The notes: generated by a model from the sequence alone, not told the origin. Shown: positions 1 through 8,215, counted from the stretch's first letter. The stretch is DNA of 42,929 nucleotides from Thiomonas sp. (GCA_027311065.1 DAICZP010000031.1:1-42929); one strand, 5' to 3'. Translations and numbers: made by a program.

Positions 1-426
1 CCCATGGCGCGTGGGGTAGGCGAGAGTGCGGCCGCAGGCCAAACGCGGGGTAGGTTTTTGGGGAACCGCGCGGCAGCGCGGGGGCCGCAAACGCACCGCA
101 GGGGCGTGCGCAGCGAGCAGCGCGAGCGAAGGGCAAAGGGCCGCACCGGCGGCGCCGTCCAGGCGCCGAGCGAAGCCGCACCCGCAGGGGGCCGTCCAGG
201 CCTGCCGCCCCAGACGGCATGCGGGTTTGCGTCCGGGAAGGGCCTGCGCAGCGGGCATCGCCCGCGGAGGTCTTCGGCGACGTGACGCGGGCGCGATTTT
301 TCGCCCGGAAGTAACGCACTGGCTTCCCGGGCCCCCCGGCGCACCAGTAACGCACCGATCAATTCCCCGCTTTAAAACTGGCCCGCGTCCTGTCACAGCC
401 ATGCAGCCACCACCAAGGAGGACATC
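1..426. other. GC-rich left edge, no convincing gene
   Basis: Several overlapping frames are open here only because the DNA is very GC-rich; their products are Arg/Ala/Gly-rich and low in complexity, with no motif. The one visible structure is a 10-bp direct repeat, AGTAACGCAC, at 310-319 and 346-355, separated by a C/G run. A strong ribosome-binding site at 415-421 belongs to the next gene. No copy of the tRNA-Asn 3' end is present here, so the left end of the integrated element is not in this stretch. Confidence 0.5.
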
Positions 427-1485
427 ATGGCTCAACTCGGAAGCGCCCTCGGGCGCCGCTCGCGGCAAATCGGCACCGTGCAGGAGGCCGCCGCACTCGC
501 CTGGGTCGGGCGCTGGGAGTACAGCTCCAGCCAGACGCTCGCCGTCCTGACAAACCGCCAGGTCCAGCCCCGCTTGATCCGGGCTGGGTTGCTGCGGCGC
601 GAGCTTTTGCGCAACCCCTACGCCTACGTGCACAGCCTGGCGATGATCACCAAGGAGGGGATCAAGCATCTGGCGTCGCTGCTGGAGAAGATCCGGGTCC
701 CGGGTTTCCTGCGTGACGAGGCCATCGCGCGCGGCTTCGCAGCTCTGCTGCTGGATGACACGTACCCCGCCATCCACCCGGCCAAACGCGTCCGGGTCAC
801 CACGCTCGAGCACGACGTGCTCCTGCAGGAGCGCATCGCCCTGGAAATCCGCGAGCAAGGGGAGAGCTGGGGTGCCGAGAGCCTGGCTCACCCGGGCTTC
901 CAGCGCATGCTGACGATGCGCGAGCTGCTGCGCGTGCCCCGCCGGCCAGGGAACCGGGTTGCTGACTGCGTGCTCCTGCGCCCCAGCCTGACTCGCCACG
1001 ATGCCTGGGTTCGCGTGTACGTCGAACTGGAAAACAGCGCCAAGGGGACCATGGAGAAGGACTACTGCTGCTGCGCGTGGAAAGAGCAGTTGCGCGAGGA
1101 GCACGAGCTGCGCATCCTGTGCACCCGCGAAGCCTTCGTCAGGAGCTGGCGCAATGCGCTGGCGCGGGAGAAGGTACCACTGACCTCCCGCAGCCCCACC
1201 GGGCGGCTGCGCAGGCATCCCACCGAGCACAAGTCGATGGCACTCTTCCCTTCCCCGCAGGTGTCCATCGAAGTCGTATCGCCCGAGGCACTCCGAGCTG
1301 CGCTGGCCAGACCTCCGAGGCGCGCAAGCGAGATGCCCCAGGAGGAACTGGATCAGGCCGTGCAGGCGCGGCTCGCGAACGAGCAGGATGTGCAGGCGTG
1401 GGACGCAGAGCACGCCTGGGAGGACGATGTGCTCGCGGAGTGGGAGGACACGGTGCAGCCCGAGCGCACCTGGGGGAAGCGGTGA
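427..1485 (+). CDS. Replication-relaxation-like DNA-binding protein
   Basis: A 352-residue soluble protein without signal peptide or membrane segment. The start is supported by a perfect AAGGAGG at 415-421, five bases before the ATG. The N-terminal 80 residues look like a winged helix: a short helical stretch, a Gln-Val-Gln-rich recognition helix, then a turn ending in a tyrosine-containing wing and an 'ITKEG' segment. A central part (about residues 180-225) has the order 'VADCVL' then 'VELENSAKG', which resembles the conserved acidic-Lys core of replication-relaxation and related plasmid or ICE proteins. The C-terminus is acidic. It lies upstream of a KfrA-like gene and a serine recombinase, so a role in maintenance or transfer of the element is inferred. 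The family assignment is by pattern only. Confidence 0.55.
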   Translation: MAQLGSALGRRSRQIGTVQEAAALAWVGRWEYSSSQTLAVLTNRQVQPRLIRAGLLRRELLRNPYAYVHSLAMITKEGIKHLASLLEKIRVPGFLRDEAIARGFAALLLDDTYPAIHPAKRVRVTTLEHDVLLQERIALEIREQGESWGAESLAHPGFQRMLTMRELLRVPRRPGNRVADCVLLRPSLTRHDAWVRVYVELENSAKGTMEKDYCCCAWKEQLREEHELRILCTREAFVRSWRNALAREKVPLTSRSPTGRLRRHPTEHKSMALFPSPQVSIEVVSPEALRAALARPPRRASEMPQEELDQAVQARLANEQDVQAWDAEHAWEDDVLAEWEDTVQPERTWGKR

Positions 1486-1878
1486 GGTGAAAGGCCAGGC
1501 GGCGCTTGCCGTCCGCGCGACCAAGCAGGCCTCCGCATCCTTCCGCACGGTTTTTTGGCATAAGGAGCCATCCCCAGGTTGCTGGAGTGCTGGCGGGCAC
1601 GCAGGTCAGCGCCCCCGCATCCCACGGCCAACGCGAATGCCCATCGTGGCGGCCGTCCCCTGGACAGCCCCCACGCTGTGCAGCTCCTTCGCCTTGTCCG
1701 CTTGGCTTACTTCCCTTCTGGGGCCACGGATTTTGATTTCGAAGGCCTCCTGCCCAGATGATCGGCAAGGAAACAAGACGCCGACTCTCCCGCACAGTGC
1801 CACGTCTTGCTGTATCATTTCATATCGTACCGTTTCCTATCATTCGAATCGTATCACTGCCACTCCGAGATCGTCATC
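1486..1878. other. Intergenic region upstream of kfrA-like gene
   Basis: About 390 bases without a supported gene. Overlapping frames are present but have Pro/Ser/Arg-rich products with no motif. The last 70 bases become AT-rich and hold the direct repeats described separately, which is where a promoter for the kfrA-like gene would be expected. No clear -35/-10 pair can be called. Confidence 0.5.
1813..1856 (+). promoter_or_regulatory. Candidate KfrA operator repeats
   Basis: Two imperfect direct repeats start 26 bp apart. TATCATT occurs at 1813-1819 and 1839-1845, and ATCGTA follows at 1824-1829 and 1848-1853. They form an AT-rich island in GC-rich DNA and end 23 bases before the ATG of the kfrA-like gene. 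KfrA proteins of broad-host-range plasmids are known to bind their own promoter region and repress it, so autoregulation is a reasonable inference. Confidence 0.4.
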
Positions 1879-2703
1879 ATGCCGCGTGAAGCAACCATCA
1901 CCCCCGAACAGACCTTTGCAGTCGCCGATGCTCTTCAAGCCGAGGGCATCCGGCCGACACTGCGCGAGGTGCACGCGCGGATTGGACACGGCAGCATGTC
2001 GACGATCAACAGGCACATGCAGCGATGGCGCGAAGCCCATGCCCGTCCACCGCTGGCGCAGCCCATCCTGCCTCCCGTGCTGCAACGGTCCCTGATGGAT
2101 TTCATCGCGGCCGAAGTGGCCGCCGCCCGGGCGCCGCTCGATGCCGAGCTGGCCGAGCAGTTTCAAGTTACAGCAGATCTCGCCGCCGAAAGCGAGCGCC
2201 TAGCCAAGGACCTGGAGGAAAGCACTGCAGCGGTCGCAAAGCTCGAGGCCCAGCGGGCTGCAGCCGATGGGCGGGCAAAGCAGCTAGACCTTGAGTTGGC
2301 CGCTGCGAAGGCAGATGCAGCGCAGGAACGTCAGAGTGCCGAAGCTGCGCGCACGGAGCTGGCCCGGGTAGTCGTGCGCCTCGAATCCCTGGGGCAGCTC
2401 CAATCCGACCTCAGGGCCGTTCAAGAAAAGCTGGAACAGGAGCGCCTGGGGCGCGCCCAGGCCGAGCAGCGCGTGGCCGTGCTGGCCGCACGGCAAAAGG
2501 ACCTCGAAGAGCGCTTGGCCGAGATGAAGATGGAAGTGGAGCGCGCGAATGCCCTGGCGGAAAAGGCGCGGGAGCGAGTCGATCAGTTGACGGAGCGATT
2601 GCCTGCCGCAATCGAAAACCCGCGGACAGGTATGGCTTCGGGCAGCCTCCCGCCGAGGACCGGCGCCGCCCCCGCTGTCGAGACGCGTCCACCCAGGCGC
2701 TGA
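1879..2703 (+). CDS. kfrA: KfrA-like DNA-binding coiled-coil protein
   Basis: A 274-residue protein with the two-part layout of KfrA. Residues 1-55 match the KfrA N-terminal helix-turn-helix: 'ITPEQ', then 'ALQAEGIRPTLREVHARIG', 'GSMSTINRHMQRWR'. From about residue 65 to 250 it is an almost continuous Ala/Glu/Lys/Arg/Gln-rich coiled coil. KfrA proteins of IncP and related plasmids bind DNA through the N-terminus, self-associate through the coil and support stable maintenance. The frame opens earlier with a TTG at 1807, but that would run through the repeat region. The ATG at 1879 starts just before the domain and is preferred; it lacks a good ribosome-binding site. The low-complexity tail is Pro/Arg-rich. 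Confidence 0.8.
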   Translation: MPREATITPEQTFAVADALQAEGIRPTLREVHARIGHGSMSTINRHMQRWREAHARPPLAQPILPPVLQRSLMDFIAAEVAAARAPLDAELAEQFQVTADLAAESERLAKDLEESTAAVAKLEAQRAAADGRAKQLDLELAAAKADAAQERQSAEAARTELARVVVRLESLGQLQSDLRAVQEKLEQERLGRAQAEQRVAVLAARQKDLEERLAEMKMEVERANALAEKARERVDQLTERLPAAIENPRTGMASGSLPPRTGAAPAVETRPPRR

Positions 2704-2951
2704 GGCTGCCGGCCTGTTGAAAGGTCAACTCGCCGGCCTGCACTCCTTGTGGAGAAAGGTGCGTCGCGTTGCGCGCCGCCACTCGCTGACCATCGTGGTT
2801 AGCCCCGCCTCCCAAGGCGAAGTCTCCGGCTCGTCGCAGCTGCCGCCCTCCGGGACGACGCTCCTACCGCTCATCCCCTCCACCTCGTCCGACTGAAGTC
2901 CCTCTTTGCCGACACCGCAGAATTTGTTTTGGGCGGCGATCTGTGCGGAGG

Positions 2952-3149
2952 ATGGAAAATAAGACCACCGGCCGGCACCCCCGCCCCCAGCGCGTTCGGC
3001 CGCCCCCTGCGACCGGTCGCATTGCGGTAGATTTCCCCTTCGATGATCGGGCCTCGCCGAGCGCGGAGGAAATTGCCCTGGTGCTCGCCATCCTGCCGGA
3101 GATCCTCGAAGATCTGCAGGCCGCCCCCACGGCCCCCAAGGAGGACTGA
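2952..3149 (+). CDS. Small hypothetical protein preceding recombinase
   Basis: A 65-residue frame ending two bases before the ATG of the recombinase, which suggests translational coupling. The first half is basic and Pro/Arg-rich. The second half is acidic and helical ('SAEEIALVLAILPEILEDL'). A GTG three codons upstream at 2943 is an alternative start; GGAGG at 2947-2951 touches the ATG, which is too close for a normal site. No family is recognised. Small genes directly in front of large serine recombinases are common in integrated elements, so a role as partner or directionality factor is possible but not shown. Confidence 0.5.
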   Translation: MENKTTGRHPRPQRVRPPPATGRIAVDFPFDDRASPSAEEIALVLAILPEILEDLQAAPTAPKED

Positions 3150-3151
3150 GC

Positions 3152-4774
3152 ATGACCGTTGCCCTGTACGCACGCGTTTCCACGGCGCGTCAAGCCGACA
3201 AGGATCTCTCGATCCCGGACCAACTCCGACAGATGCGAGCGTGGTGCGAACGCAATGGTCACGCCGTGGGCTGCGAGTACGTCGAACCTGGTGCGTCCGC
3301 GACCGACGATCGCCGAGCCGTGTTCCAACAGATGATCGCCGACGCCACCACCAAGCCGGCGCCCTATGACGCGATCATCGTGCACAGCCTCTCGCGCTTC
3401 TTCCGGGATGCCATCGAGCTCGGGCTATACGAGCGCACGCTCAAGAAGTCGGGGGTTCGCCTGGTCTCTATCACCCAGCCCACGAGCGACGACGCAATGG
3501 GGGAGATGATCCGGCGCATTTTTTCGACCTTCGACGAATACCAGAGCAAGGAAAACGGCAAACATACTTTGCGCGCCATGCAGGAGAACGCCCGCCAGGG
3601 CTACTTCAATGGTTCCCGCACCCCCTTCGGCTACAAGGCTGTCGAGGTCGAGAACAGCACGGGCAAGGCTGGTAAGAAAAAGCGCTTGGCCATCGAGGAA
3701 GGCGAAGCAACCCTTGTCCAAACGATGTTCGACCTTTACGAAAACGGCTTGCATGGGCAGGAAATGGGCTCCAAGCAGATCGCGGCCTACTTCAACGAGC
3801 GCGGCACGCTCCTGCGAGGCGCGAAGTGGACGCGCACTCGCGTCCACGCGATGCTCTGTGACACCATCTACAAGGGTCAGTACGTCTTCAACAAGACATC
3901 CAACCGAACCAAGGCGCGCAAGGCCCCGGAGGACTGGATCATCGTCGAGGTGCCTCCGATCGTCTCATCGCAGACCTTCGAGGCCATCACCGCCAAGCGG
4001 CATGAACGCGCGCCGACGGCAACGCCTCCCCGCATCCTGAACTCTCCCACGTTGCTGACCGGGCTACTCAAGTGCGCTGTCTGTGGGGCGGGCATGACCC
4101 TCATGACCGGTAAGTACGGGAAATATCGGTATTACAAGTGCAACACCCGAATCGGGCAGCATTCCAAGGCGTGCACCACGCCGGCCGTCCCGATGGACAA
4201 GCTGGACACGCTCGTACTGTCCGCTCTGGCCGACAGGGTCCTGACGCCGGAGCGCCTGAAGGCGATGCTGAAGGAACTGAAACAGCAATTCGAGCTGCTA
4301 CGGAGCAAGCACGGTGACGTCCTGCGCGCCATGCAGAAGGAACTCACCGAATTGGAGACTGCGCTCAACCGCCTCTACGTGGCTATCGAGAAGGGGCTTG
4401 TCCCGATGGACGACATGCTTGGCCAGCGCGTCCAGGATCTCAGGAACCGGCGGGAATCCGTGCTCGGGGAGATGGCACGCACTCAGGCGGCCGAGGCGAC
4501 GCCCTTGTCAACTCTGAGCCACGCGCAACTGACCGCCTTCGCCACGAACCTGCGTTCGCGCCTACTCGACAGCTCCACCAGTTTCCCGAAGCGCTACCTG
4601 CAGACGCTTGTGTCGGAGATCACCTTCGACGGCGAGAAGGTCCGCATGCAAGGGCGAAAGGCCGCTGCCCTGGAGGCCGCGATGGGAAAAAAAATGGGTA
4701 CCAACGACAAGGTACCCACTTTTAGCCATGGTTGGCTCCCCGACCTGGGCTCGAACCAGGGACCTACGGATTAA
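3152..4774 (+). CDS. Large serine recombinase (integrase)
   Basis: A 540-residue large serine recombinase. Residues 1-140 are the resolvase-type catalytic domain, with 'ALYARVSTARQ' carrying the nucleophile Ser10 and 'HSLSRFFRD' the active-site arginine region. Residues 150-275 form the recombinase DNA-binding domain ('TPFGYK', 'IYKGQYVFN'). A zinc ribbon follows with 'CAVCGAGM' (about 309-316) and further cysteines to about 345, then a coiled coil at about 365-440. A strong AAGGAGG lies before the ATG. The last 25 or so codons read through the terminator and 3' half of tRNA-Asn, and the tail 'DLGSNQGPTD' is the translation of antisense tRNA. This is typical of integrases sitting at a tRNA attachment site. 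It probably catalyses integration and excision of the element to its left. Confidence 0.93.
   Translation: MTVALYARVSTARQADKDLSIPDQLRQMRAWCERNGHAVGCEYVEPGASATDDRRAVFQQMIADATTKPAPYDAIIVHSLSRFFRDAIELGLYERTLKKSGVRLVSITQPTSDDAMGEMIRRIFSTFDEYQSKENGKHTLRAMQENARQGYFNGSRTPFGYKAVEVENSTGKAGKKKRLAIEEGEATLVQTMFDLYENGLHGQEMGSKQIAAYFNERGTLLRGAKWTRTRVHAMLCDTIYKGQYVFNKTSNRTKARKAPEDWIIVEVPPIVSSQTFEAITAKRHERAPTATPPRILNSPTLLTGLLKCAVCGAGMTLMTGKYGKYRYYKCNTRIGQHSKACTTPAVPMDKLDTLVLSALADRVLTPERLKAMLKELKQQFELLRSKHGDVLRAMQKELTELETALNRLYVAIEKGLVPMDDMLGQRVQDLRNRRESVLGEMARTQAAEATPLSTLSHAQLTAFATNLRSRLLDSSTSFPKRYLQTLVSEITFDGEKVRMQGRKAAALEAAMGKKMGTNDKVPTFSHGWLPDLGSNQGPTD
4687..4718 (-). terminator. Intrinsic terminator of tRNA-Asn
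   Basis: Inverted repeat TGGGTACC (4695-4702) and GGTACCCA (4711-4718) with an 8-base loop. Read on the minus strand, the stem is followed by eight T residues (A-run at 4687-4694), a textbook Rho-independent terminator 14 bases after the tRNA 3' end. It lies inside the reading frame of the recombinase. Confidence 0.85.
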
Positions 4775-4808
4775 CAGTCCGGCGCTCTACCGACTGAGCT
4801 ATCGGGGA
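4733..4808 (-). tRNA. tRNA-Asn (GUU)
   Basis: A 76-base cloverleaf on the minus strand with encoded CCA. The acceptor stem pairs TCCCCGA with TCGGGGA, the discriminator is G, the anticodon loop is CTGTTAA (anticodon GTT) and the T-loop is GGTTCGAGCC. The 3' half overlaps the end of the recombinase gene on the other strand and is the presumed attachment site of the element at the left. The promoter is at 4820-4849 and the terminator at 4687-4718. Confidence 0.97.
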
Positions 4809-4819
4809 ATAAGCCTTGA

Positions 4820-4849
4820 AGTATAGCCTGTTTTTGGCGTTCTACGCAA
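4820..4849 (-). promoter_or_regulatory. Promoter of tRNA-Asn
   Basis: On the minus strand TTGCGT (4844-4849) and TATACT (4820-4825) are separated by 18 bases, and the -10 element ends 11 bases before the tRNA 5' end. It overlaps the last codons of riboflavin synthase. Confidence 0.6.
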
Positions 4850-5477
4850 AGCTGGCGGCGCCAGGCTGCGCGGTCATCATGCGCTGGACATAGCGCGCGA
4901 TGAGGTCGACTTCCAGATTGACCTCACCTCCAGCGCTGACAAATTGGAGGTTGGTGTGCTGCAGCGTGTGAGGGATGAGGTTGATGTGGACGGAGGCGTC
5001 GCCGTTGGCGTGATCGTCGACGCGATTCACCGTGAGGCTGACACCATTGACCGTGATCGAACCCTTGTAGGCAAAGAAACGTGCCAATTCGGCAGGCGTG
5101 CGTACGCACAGATGCCACGATTCGCCGACTTGTGCGAACGACTCCACACGCCCAATGCCATCGACGTGGCCGGTGACGAGATGTCCGCCAAGCCTGGTCG
5201 CGAGGGTCACCGACTGTTCGAGGTTGACGGCGGTCCCCACGACATCGAGGCCGGTGGTGCGTCCCAGACTTTCCGCGGAGATGTCGAAGCTGAAGCCCCC
5301 CGCGTCGGCCTCGATGACGGTCATGCACGCGCCGCTGACGCAGATACTGTCACCAATGGCAACGCCCGCCAGCCAGCCATCAGGAGCACTGACGCGGACG
5401 CGCAAACCCGCGCCCTTGCCGGCCAAGGGATGAAGCGCGTTGATGGATCCAACTGCGGTGACGAGACCGGTGAACAT
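4842..5477 (-). CDS. ribE: Riboflavin synthase, alpha subunit
   Basis: A 211-residue protein of normal length for the trimeric enzyme that converts two molecules of 6,7-dimethyl-8-ribityllumazine to riboflavin and the pyrimidine precursor. It begins with the diagnostic 'MFTGLVTAVGSI' and consists of two similar lumazine-binding repeats. The first has 'SICVSGACMTV' and the second 'ITVNGVSLTVN', joined by 'GGHLVTGHVDGIG'. 'LIPHTLQHTNL' near the end is also typical. A longer start at 5510 would add eleven residues before MFTG; the ATG at 5477, with a GAAGG site upstream, is preferred. It stands divergently to ybgC. No FMN riboswitch is visible in the 63-base gap. Confidence 0.95.
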   Translation of the reverse strand: MFTGLVTAVGSINALHPLAGKGAGLRVRVSAPDGWLAGVAIGDSICVSGACMTVIEADAGGFSFDISAESLGRTTGLDVVGTAVNLEQSVTLATRLGGHLVTGHVDGIGRVESFAQVGESWHLCVRTPAELARFFAYKGSITVNGVSLTVNRVDDHANGDASVHINLIPHTLQHTNLQFVSAGGEVNLEVDLIARYVQRMMTAQPGAASFA

Positions 5478-5540
5478 GGTGCGACCTTCTTTCAGCATGA
5501 ATAAAGGCAAGCATACGGCGTACTGCCCTAAACTACGCGC

Positions 5541-5996
5541 ATGTCCGATGCGAGCTCATCCTCCCCCGCTTTCGTTCTGCCGGTTCGCGTGTACTGGGAA
5601 GATACCGACGCCGGAGGCGTTGTCTACTACGCCAACTATCTGAAGTTTTGCGAACGCGCACGCACCGAATGGCTGCGCAGCGTTGGGGTGCACCAGCAAG
5701 AGCTTGCGGCGCGTGAGGGCCTGCAGTTCGTGGTTGGGCAGGTGCAGGTGCGCTACGTCGCACCGGCCCGTCTGGACGACGCCCTGGATGTGGGTGTCAC
5801 GCTCGTCCAGGCCGGAGGCGCCAGTCTGGAACTCCTTCAGGATGTCCGTCGACGCCCCAGCGAACGCCTCGACCCGTTTTCCGAGCTGCCACTGCTGGCA
5901 AGCATGCAGGTTCGAATCGCCTGCGTTCGCGTCCGTGACATGCGCCCCACGCGCATGCCAGCCTCAGTGCTGCGTCAATTGCACGACAACCGCTGA
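5541..5996 (+). CDS. ybgC: Tol-Pal associated acyl-CoA thioesterase YbgC
   Basis: A 151-residue hotdog-fold thioesterase of the 4-hydroxybenzoyl-CoA thioesterase family. The active-site segment 'DTDAGGVVYYANYLKF' at residues 21-36 contains the catalytic Asp and the His-replacing tyrosine region usual for YbgC. 'ERARTEWLR' follows. In E. coli YbgC hydrolyses short acyl-CoA thioesters and binds acyl carrier protein and phospholipid enzymes; it is the first gene of the tol-pal operon, as here. The segment 'PSERLDPFSELPLLAS' (about residues 111-126) is somewhat longer than in the usual protein. No clear ribosome-binding site precedes the ATG. tolQ follows after 54 bases. Confidence 0.92.
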   Translation: MSDASSSSPAFVLPVRVYWEDTDAGGVVYYANYLKFCERARTEWLRSVGVHQQELAAREGLQFVVGQVQVRYVAPARLDDALDVGVTLVQAGGASLELLQDVRRRPSERLDPFSELPLLASMQVRIACVRVRDMRPTRMPASVLRQLHDNR

Positions 5997-6050
5997 CCCC
6001 GTGCACAATATTGCCTGACTCTCGGCCATCTCGCCGACACTCCGACCACC

Positions 6051-6776
6051 ATGGACCAGAATTTTTCGATCGTTTCTCTCGTGTTGGGCGCCAGTACCGT
6101 CGTGCAACTGGTGCTGGCCTTGCTGCTCAGCGTGTCGCTGGCGAGCTGGACGGTCATTTTTCGCAAATATTTTGGGATCAAGCGTTCACGGCTCAAGACG
6201 GATGGCTTCGAGCAGGATTTCTGGTCTGGCACCAGCCTCAACGACCTCTACCAGGGTGCTGTTGCCAATGCTGGCAACGGTAGTCCGCTGCAACGCATCT
6301 TTGCCTCGGGAATGCGCGAGTTCCTGAAGCTGCGCGACCGGAAACTCGATGCGACGGCGCTGGTCGACGGTGCCCGGCGCGCCATGCGCGCGGCGCAGCA
6401 GCGGGAAATGGATGCGATCGAATCGAATCTGTCCTTCCTGGCGTCAGTCGCCTCGGTCTCGCCCTACGTCGGACTGTTCGGCACAGTATGGGGCATCATG
6501 CACGCCTTTGTGGGCCTGTCCAATCTGCAACAGGTCACGCTGGCAACCGTTGCACCCGGCATCGCCGAAGCCCTGGTGGCCACCGCCATCGGCCTGTTCG
6601 CGGCCATTCCTGCCGTGATCGCCTACAACTTTTTCGCGCGGGACATCGACCGATTGGCCATTCGCTTCGATGCGTTCATCGAAGAGTTCTCGAACATCCT
6701 GAACCGGCAGGCGATTCCTGCGGCGCAGCCGAACAGCGGCGCGCGGTCGGTCGCCGCTGAATTCGGAGCACGTTGA
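6051..6776 (+). CDS. tolQ: Tol-Pal system inner-membrane proton channel TolQ
   Basis: A 241-residue inner-membrane protein of the TolQ/ExbB/MotA family. A first membrane helix lies at about residues 8-35 and two more at about 130-155 and 170-195; the long cytoplasmic loop between helix 1 and 2 is basic and helical. 'ASVSPYVGLFGTVWGIMHAF' is the conserved second-helix signature. TolQ forms the pentameric channel around TolR and uses proton flow to drive TolA during cell constriction. The stop TGA is followed immediately by the GTG start of tolR, so the two are probably translated in a coupled way. Confidence 0.97.
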   Translation: MDQNFSIVSLVLGASTVVQLVLALLLSVSLASWTVIFRKYFGIKRSRLKTDGFEQDFWSGTSLNDLYQGAVANAGNGSPLQRIFASGMREFLKLRDRKLDATALVDGARRAMRAAQQREMDAIESNLSFLASVASVSPYVGLFGTVWGIMHAFVGLSNLQQVTLATVAPGIAEALVATAIGLFAAIPAVIAYNFFARDIDRLAIRFDAFIEEFSNILNRQAIPAAQPNSGARSVAAEFGAR

Positions 6777-7247
6777 GTGGCCGCGATCCAATCCCGCGGG
6801 GGCACGCGGCGCCGCGCGCTGGCCGAGATCAATGTCGTCCCCTACATCGACGTCATGTTGGTCCTGTTGATCATTTTCATGGTCACCGCGCCACTCATCG
6901 CCCCGAGTGCGGTGAAGCTGCCCACGGTGGGTGAGGCAGCCCGTGCCCCCGACACCGTGGTGGAAGTGGATGTCAAGGCGGATCAGACACTCTCGGTGCG
7001 CCTGCGCGATCCGAAAGCCAAACCCGGCAACCCAGGGCTGAATGAACAAACCATCGCCCTCGACCAGTTGCAGCAGACCGTGACCCAGCTTGCATCGCAG
7101 GACGGTGCGGATGCCGCATCGATGCCAGTGCTCATTGCGGCTGACAAGGACGTCCGATACAACGACGTCATCCGCGTGCTCAATCGGCTCAAGCAGGCGG
7201 GGATCCAGCGCGTGGGCCTTGCGGTACAGGCAACAGGACAGCGATGA
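6777..7247 (+). CDS. tolR: Tol-Pal system protein TolR
   Basis: A 156-residue ExbD/TolR-family protein. A single membrane helix at about residues 23-41 ('VPYIDVMLVLLIIFMVTAP') carries the proton-binding Asp25. The remaining part is periplasmic and ends in the usual ferredoxin-like dimer domain ('PVLIAADKDVRYNDVIRVL'). It starts with GTG directly after the tolQ stop. The stop overlaps the start of tolA in an ATGA arrangement. The gene acts with TolQ to couple the proton gradient to TolA. Confidence 0.97.
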   Translation: MAAIQSRGGTRRRALAEINVVPYIDVMLVLLIIFMVTAPLIAPSAVKLPTVGEAARAPDTVVEVDVKADQTLSVRLRDPKAKPGNPGLNEQTIALDQLQQTVTQLASQDGADAASMPVLIAADKDVRYNDVIRVLNRLKQAGIQRVGLAVQATGQR

Positions 7248-8176
7248 AGGCGGGACCGGACGATATCCTGCGTCCGCCCCCTGAGCGAGGAGGCACGGGC
7301 GCGCTGGCGATCGCCATCTTCATGCACCTGTTGCTGGTGGCGCTGATGGCCGTCGGCGTGCATTGGCACAGCCATGCACCAGAGGCAGTCGATGCCGAAC
7401 TCTGGGCGCCGACCGCGCACTTCGCTGCTCCACCCCCCCCAGCGGCGCCGCTGGAGCCTGTCAGGCAGCCTCCACCCCCACCGCGACCGACGGTCGCGCC
7501 GAAACCCGCGGCAGCAGCCATGCAGCAGGATGCTGCCATCGCCCTGGCAAAAGCGCGTCACGCGGCGGCGCTCGCGCACCAGAAGGAGCTTGCGAACCAG
7601 CTGGCCTTGCAACAGCGCCTGGAAAAGCAGCGCGCGGAGCAACGTGCCCTCGCGCGCAGGCAGGCGGAGGAGCAGGCCCGGCAACTGGCGAACGAAAAGG
7701 CCAGGGAGCAGGCCAGGCTGGAGGCCGAGAACAAGCTTGCGGCGCGCAAGGCGGACCTGGCCCGTCAGCGCAAGGAGGCCCGGCAACTGGCCAGGCTGCA
7801 GCAGCAATCACGCTCCGACTACATGCGCAACCTCATGGCCCAGGCGGGCAAGGGCCCGGCGGACAGCGCCGGGACCGCGGCGATCACCTCAGGCCCCTCG
7901 GGCGGCTATGGAGCGCGCCTGGCGACGCTGATCCGTCAGAACGTGACCTATGCCCAGATCGACCAGATCCAGGGAGATCCGAAGGTCGTGATCACGGTAT
8001 CGCTCGACCCGAACTCCGGTGAAGTCATCGGCGCCCGCATCAAGCGCTCGAGTGGCGTGGCAAGCTGGGATCAGGCGGCGCTGCGCGCAGTGCAGAAGGT
8101 CGGACGGTTTCCAGCCGACCACGGCCGTTGGTACACACCGATGGATGTCGAGGCAGGCCCGCGCAACCACAATTGA
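7244..8176 (+). CDS. tolA: Cell envelope integrity protein TolA
   Basis: A 310-residue protein with the three-part plan of TolA. A membrane helix at about residues 20-40 anchors it in the inner membrane. A Pro-rich stretch follows at about 62-87, then a long Ala/Gln/Arg/Lys/Glu-rich helix at about 90-195 that spans the periplasm. The C-terminal domain (about 215-300) is TonB-like: 'GARLATLIRQNVTY', 'GDPKVVITVSLDPNSGEVIG', 'WDQAALRAV'. It contacts TolB and Pal at the outer membrane. Repetitive composition makes this a region where alignments are weak, but context with tolQ and tolR is decisive. In most relatives tolB would follow; here dnaE lies in the opposite direction. Confidence 0.95.
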   Translation: MKAGPDDILRPPPERGGTGALAIAIFMHLLLVALMAVGVHWHSHAPEAVDAELWAPTAHFAAPPPPAAPLEPVRQPPPPPRPTVAPKPAAAAMQQDAAIALAKARHAAALAHQKELANQLALQQRLEKQRAEQRALARRQAEEQARQLANEKAREQARLEAENKLAARKADLARQRKEARQLARLQQQSRSDYMRNLMAQAGKGPADSAGTAAITSGPSGGYGARLATLIRQNVTYAQIDQIQGDPKVVITVSLDPNSGEVIGARIKRSSGVASWDQAALRAVQKVGRFPADHGRWYTPMDVEAGPRNHN

Positions 8177-8215
8177 CGTTGCAGGTGTGCCCCTGTGCCG
8201 CAGTGATGACGTCGC

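Noticed and set aside
4-285. Possible small gene at the left edge
   Set aside because: Low-complexity Arg/Gly/Ala product, no ribosome-binding site and a competing frame over the same bases.
5478-5540. FMN riboswitch upstream of riboflavin synthase
   Set aside because: The gap is only 63 bases and is shared with ybgC; it is too short for the aptamer and shows no matching structure.
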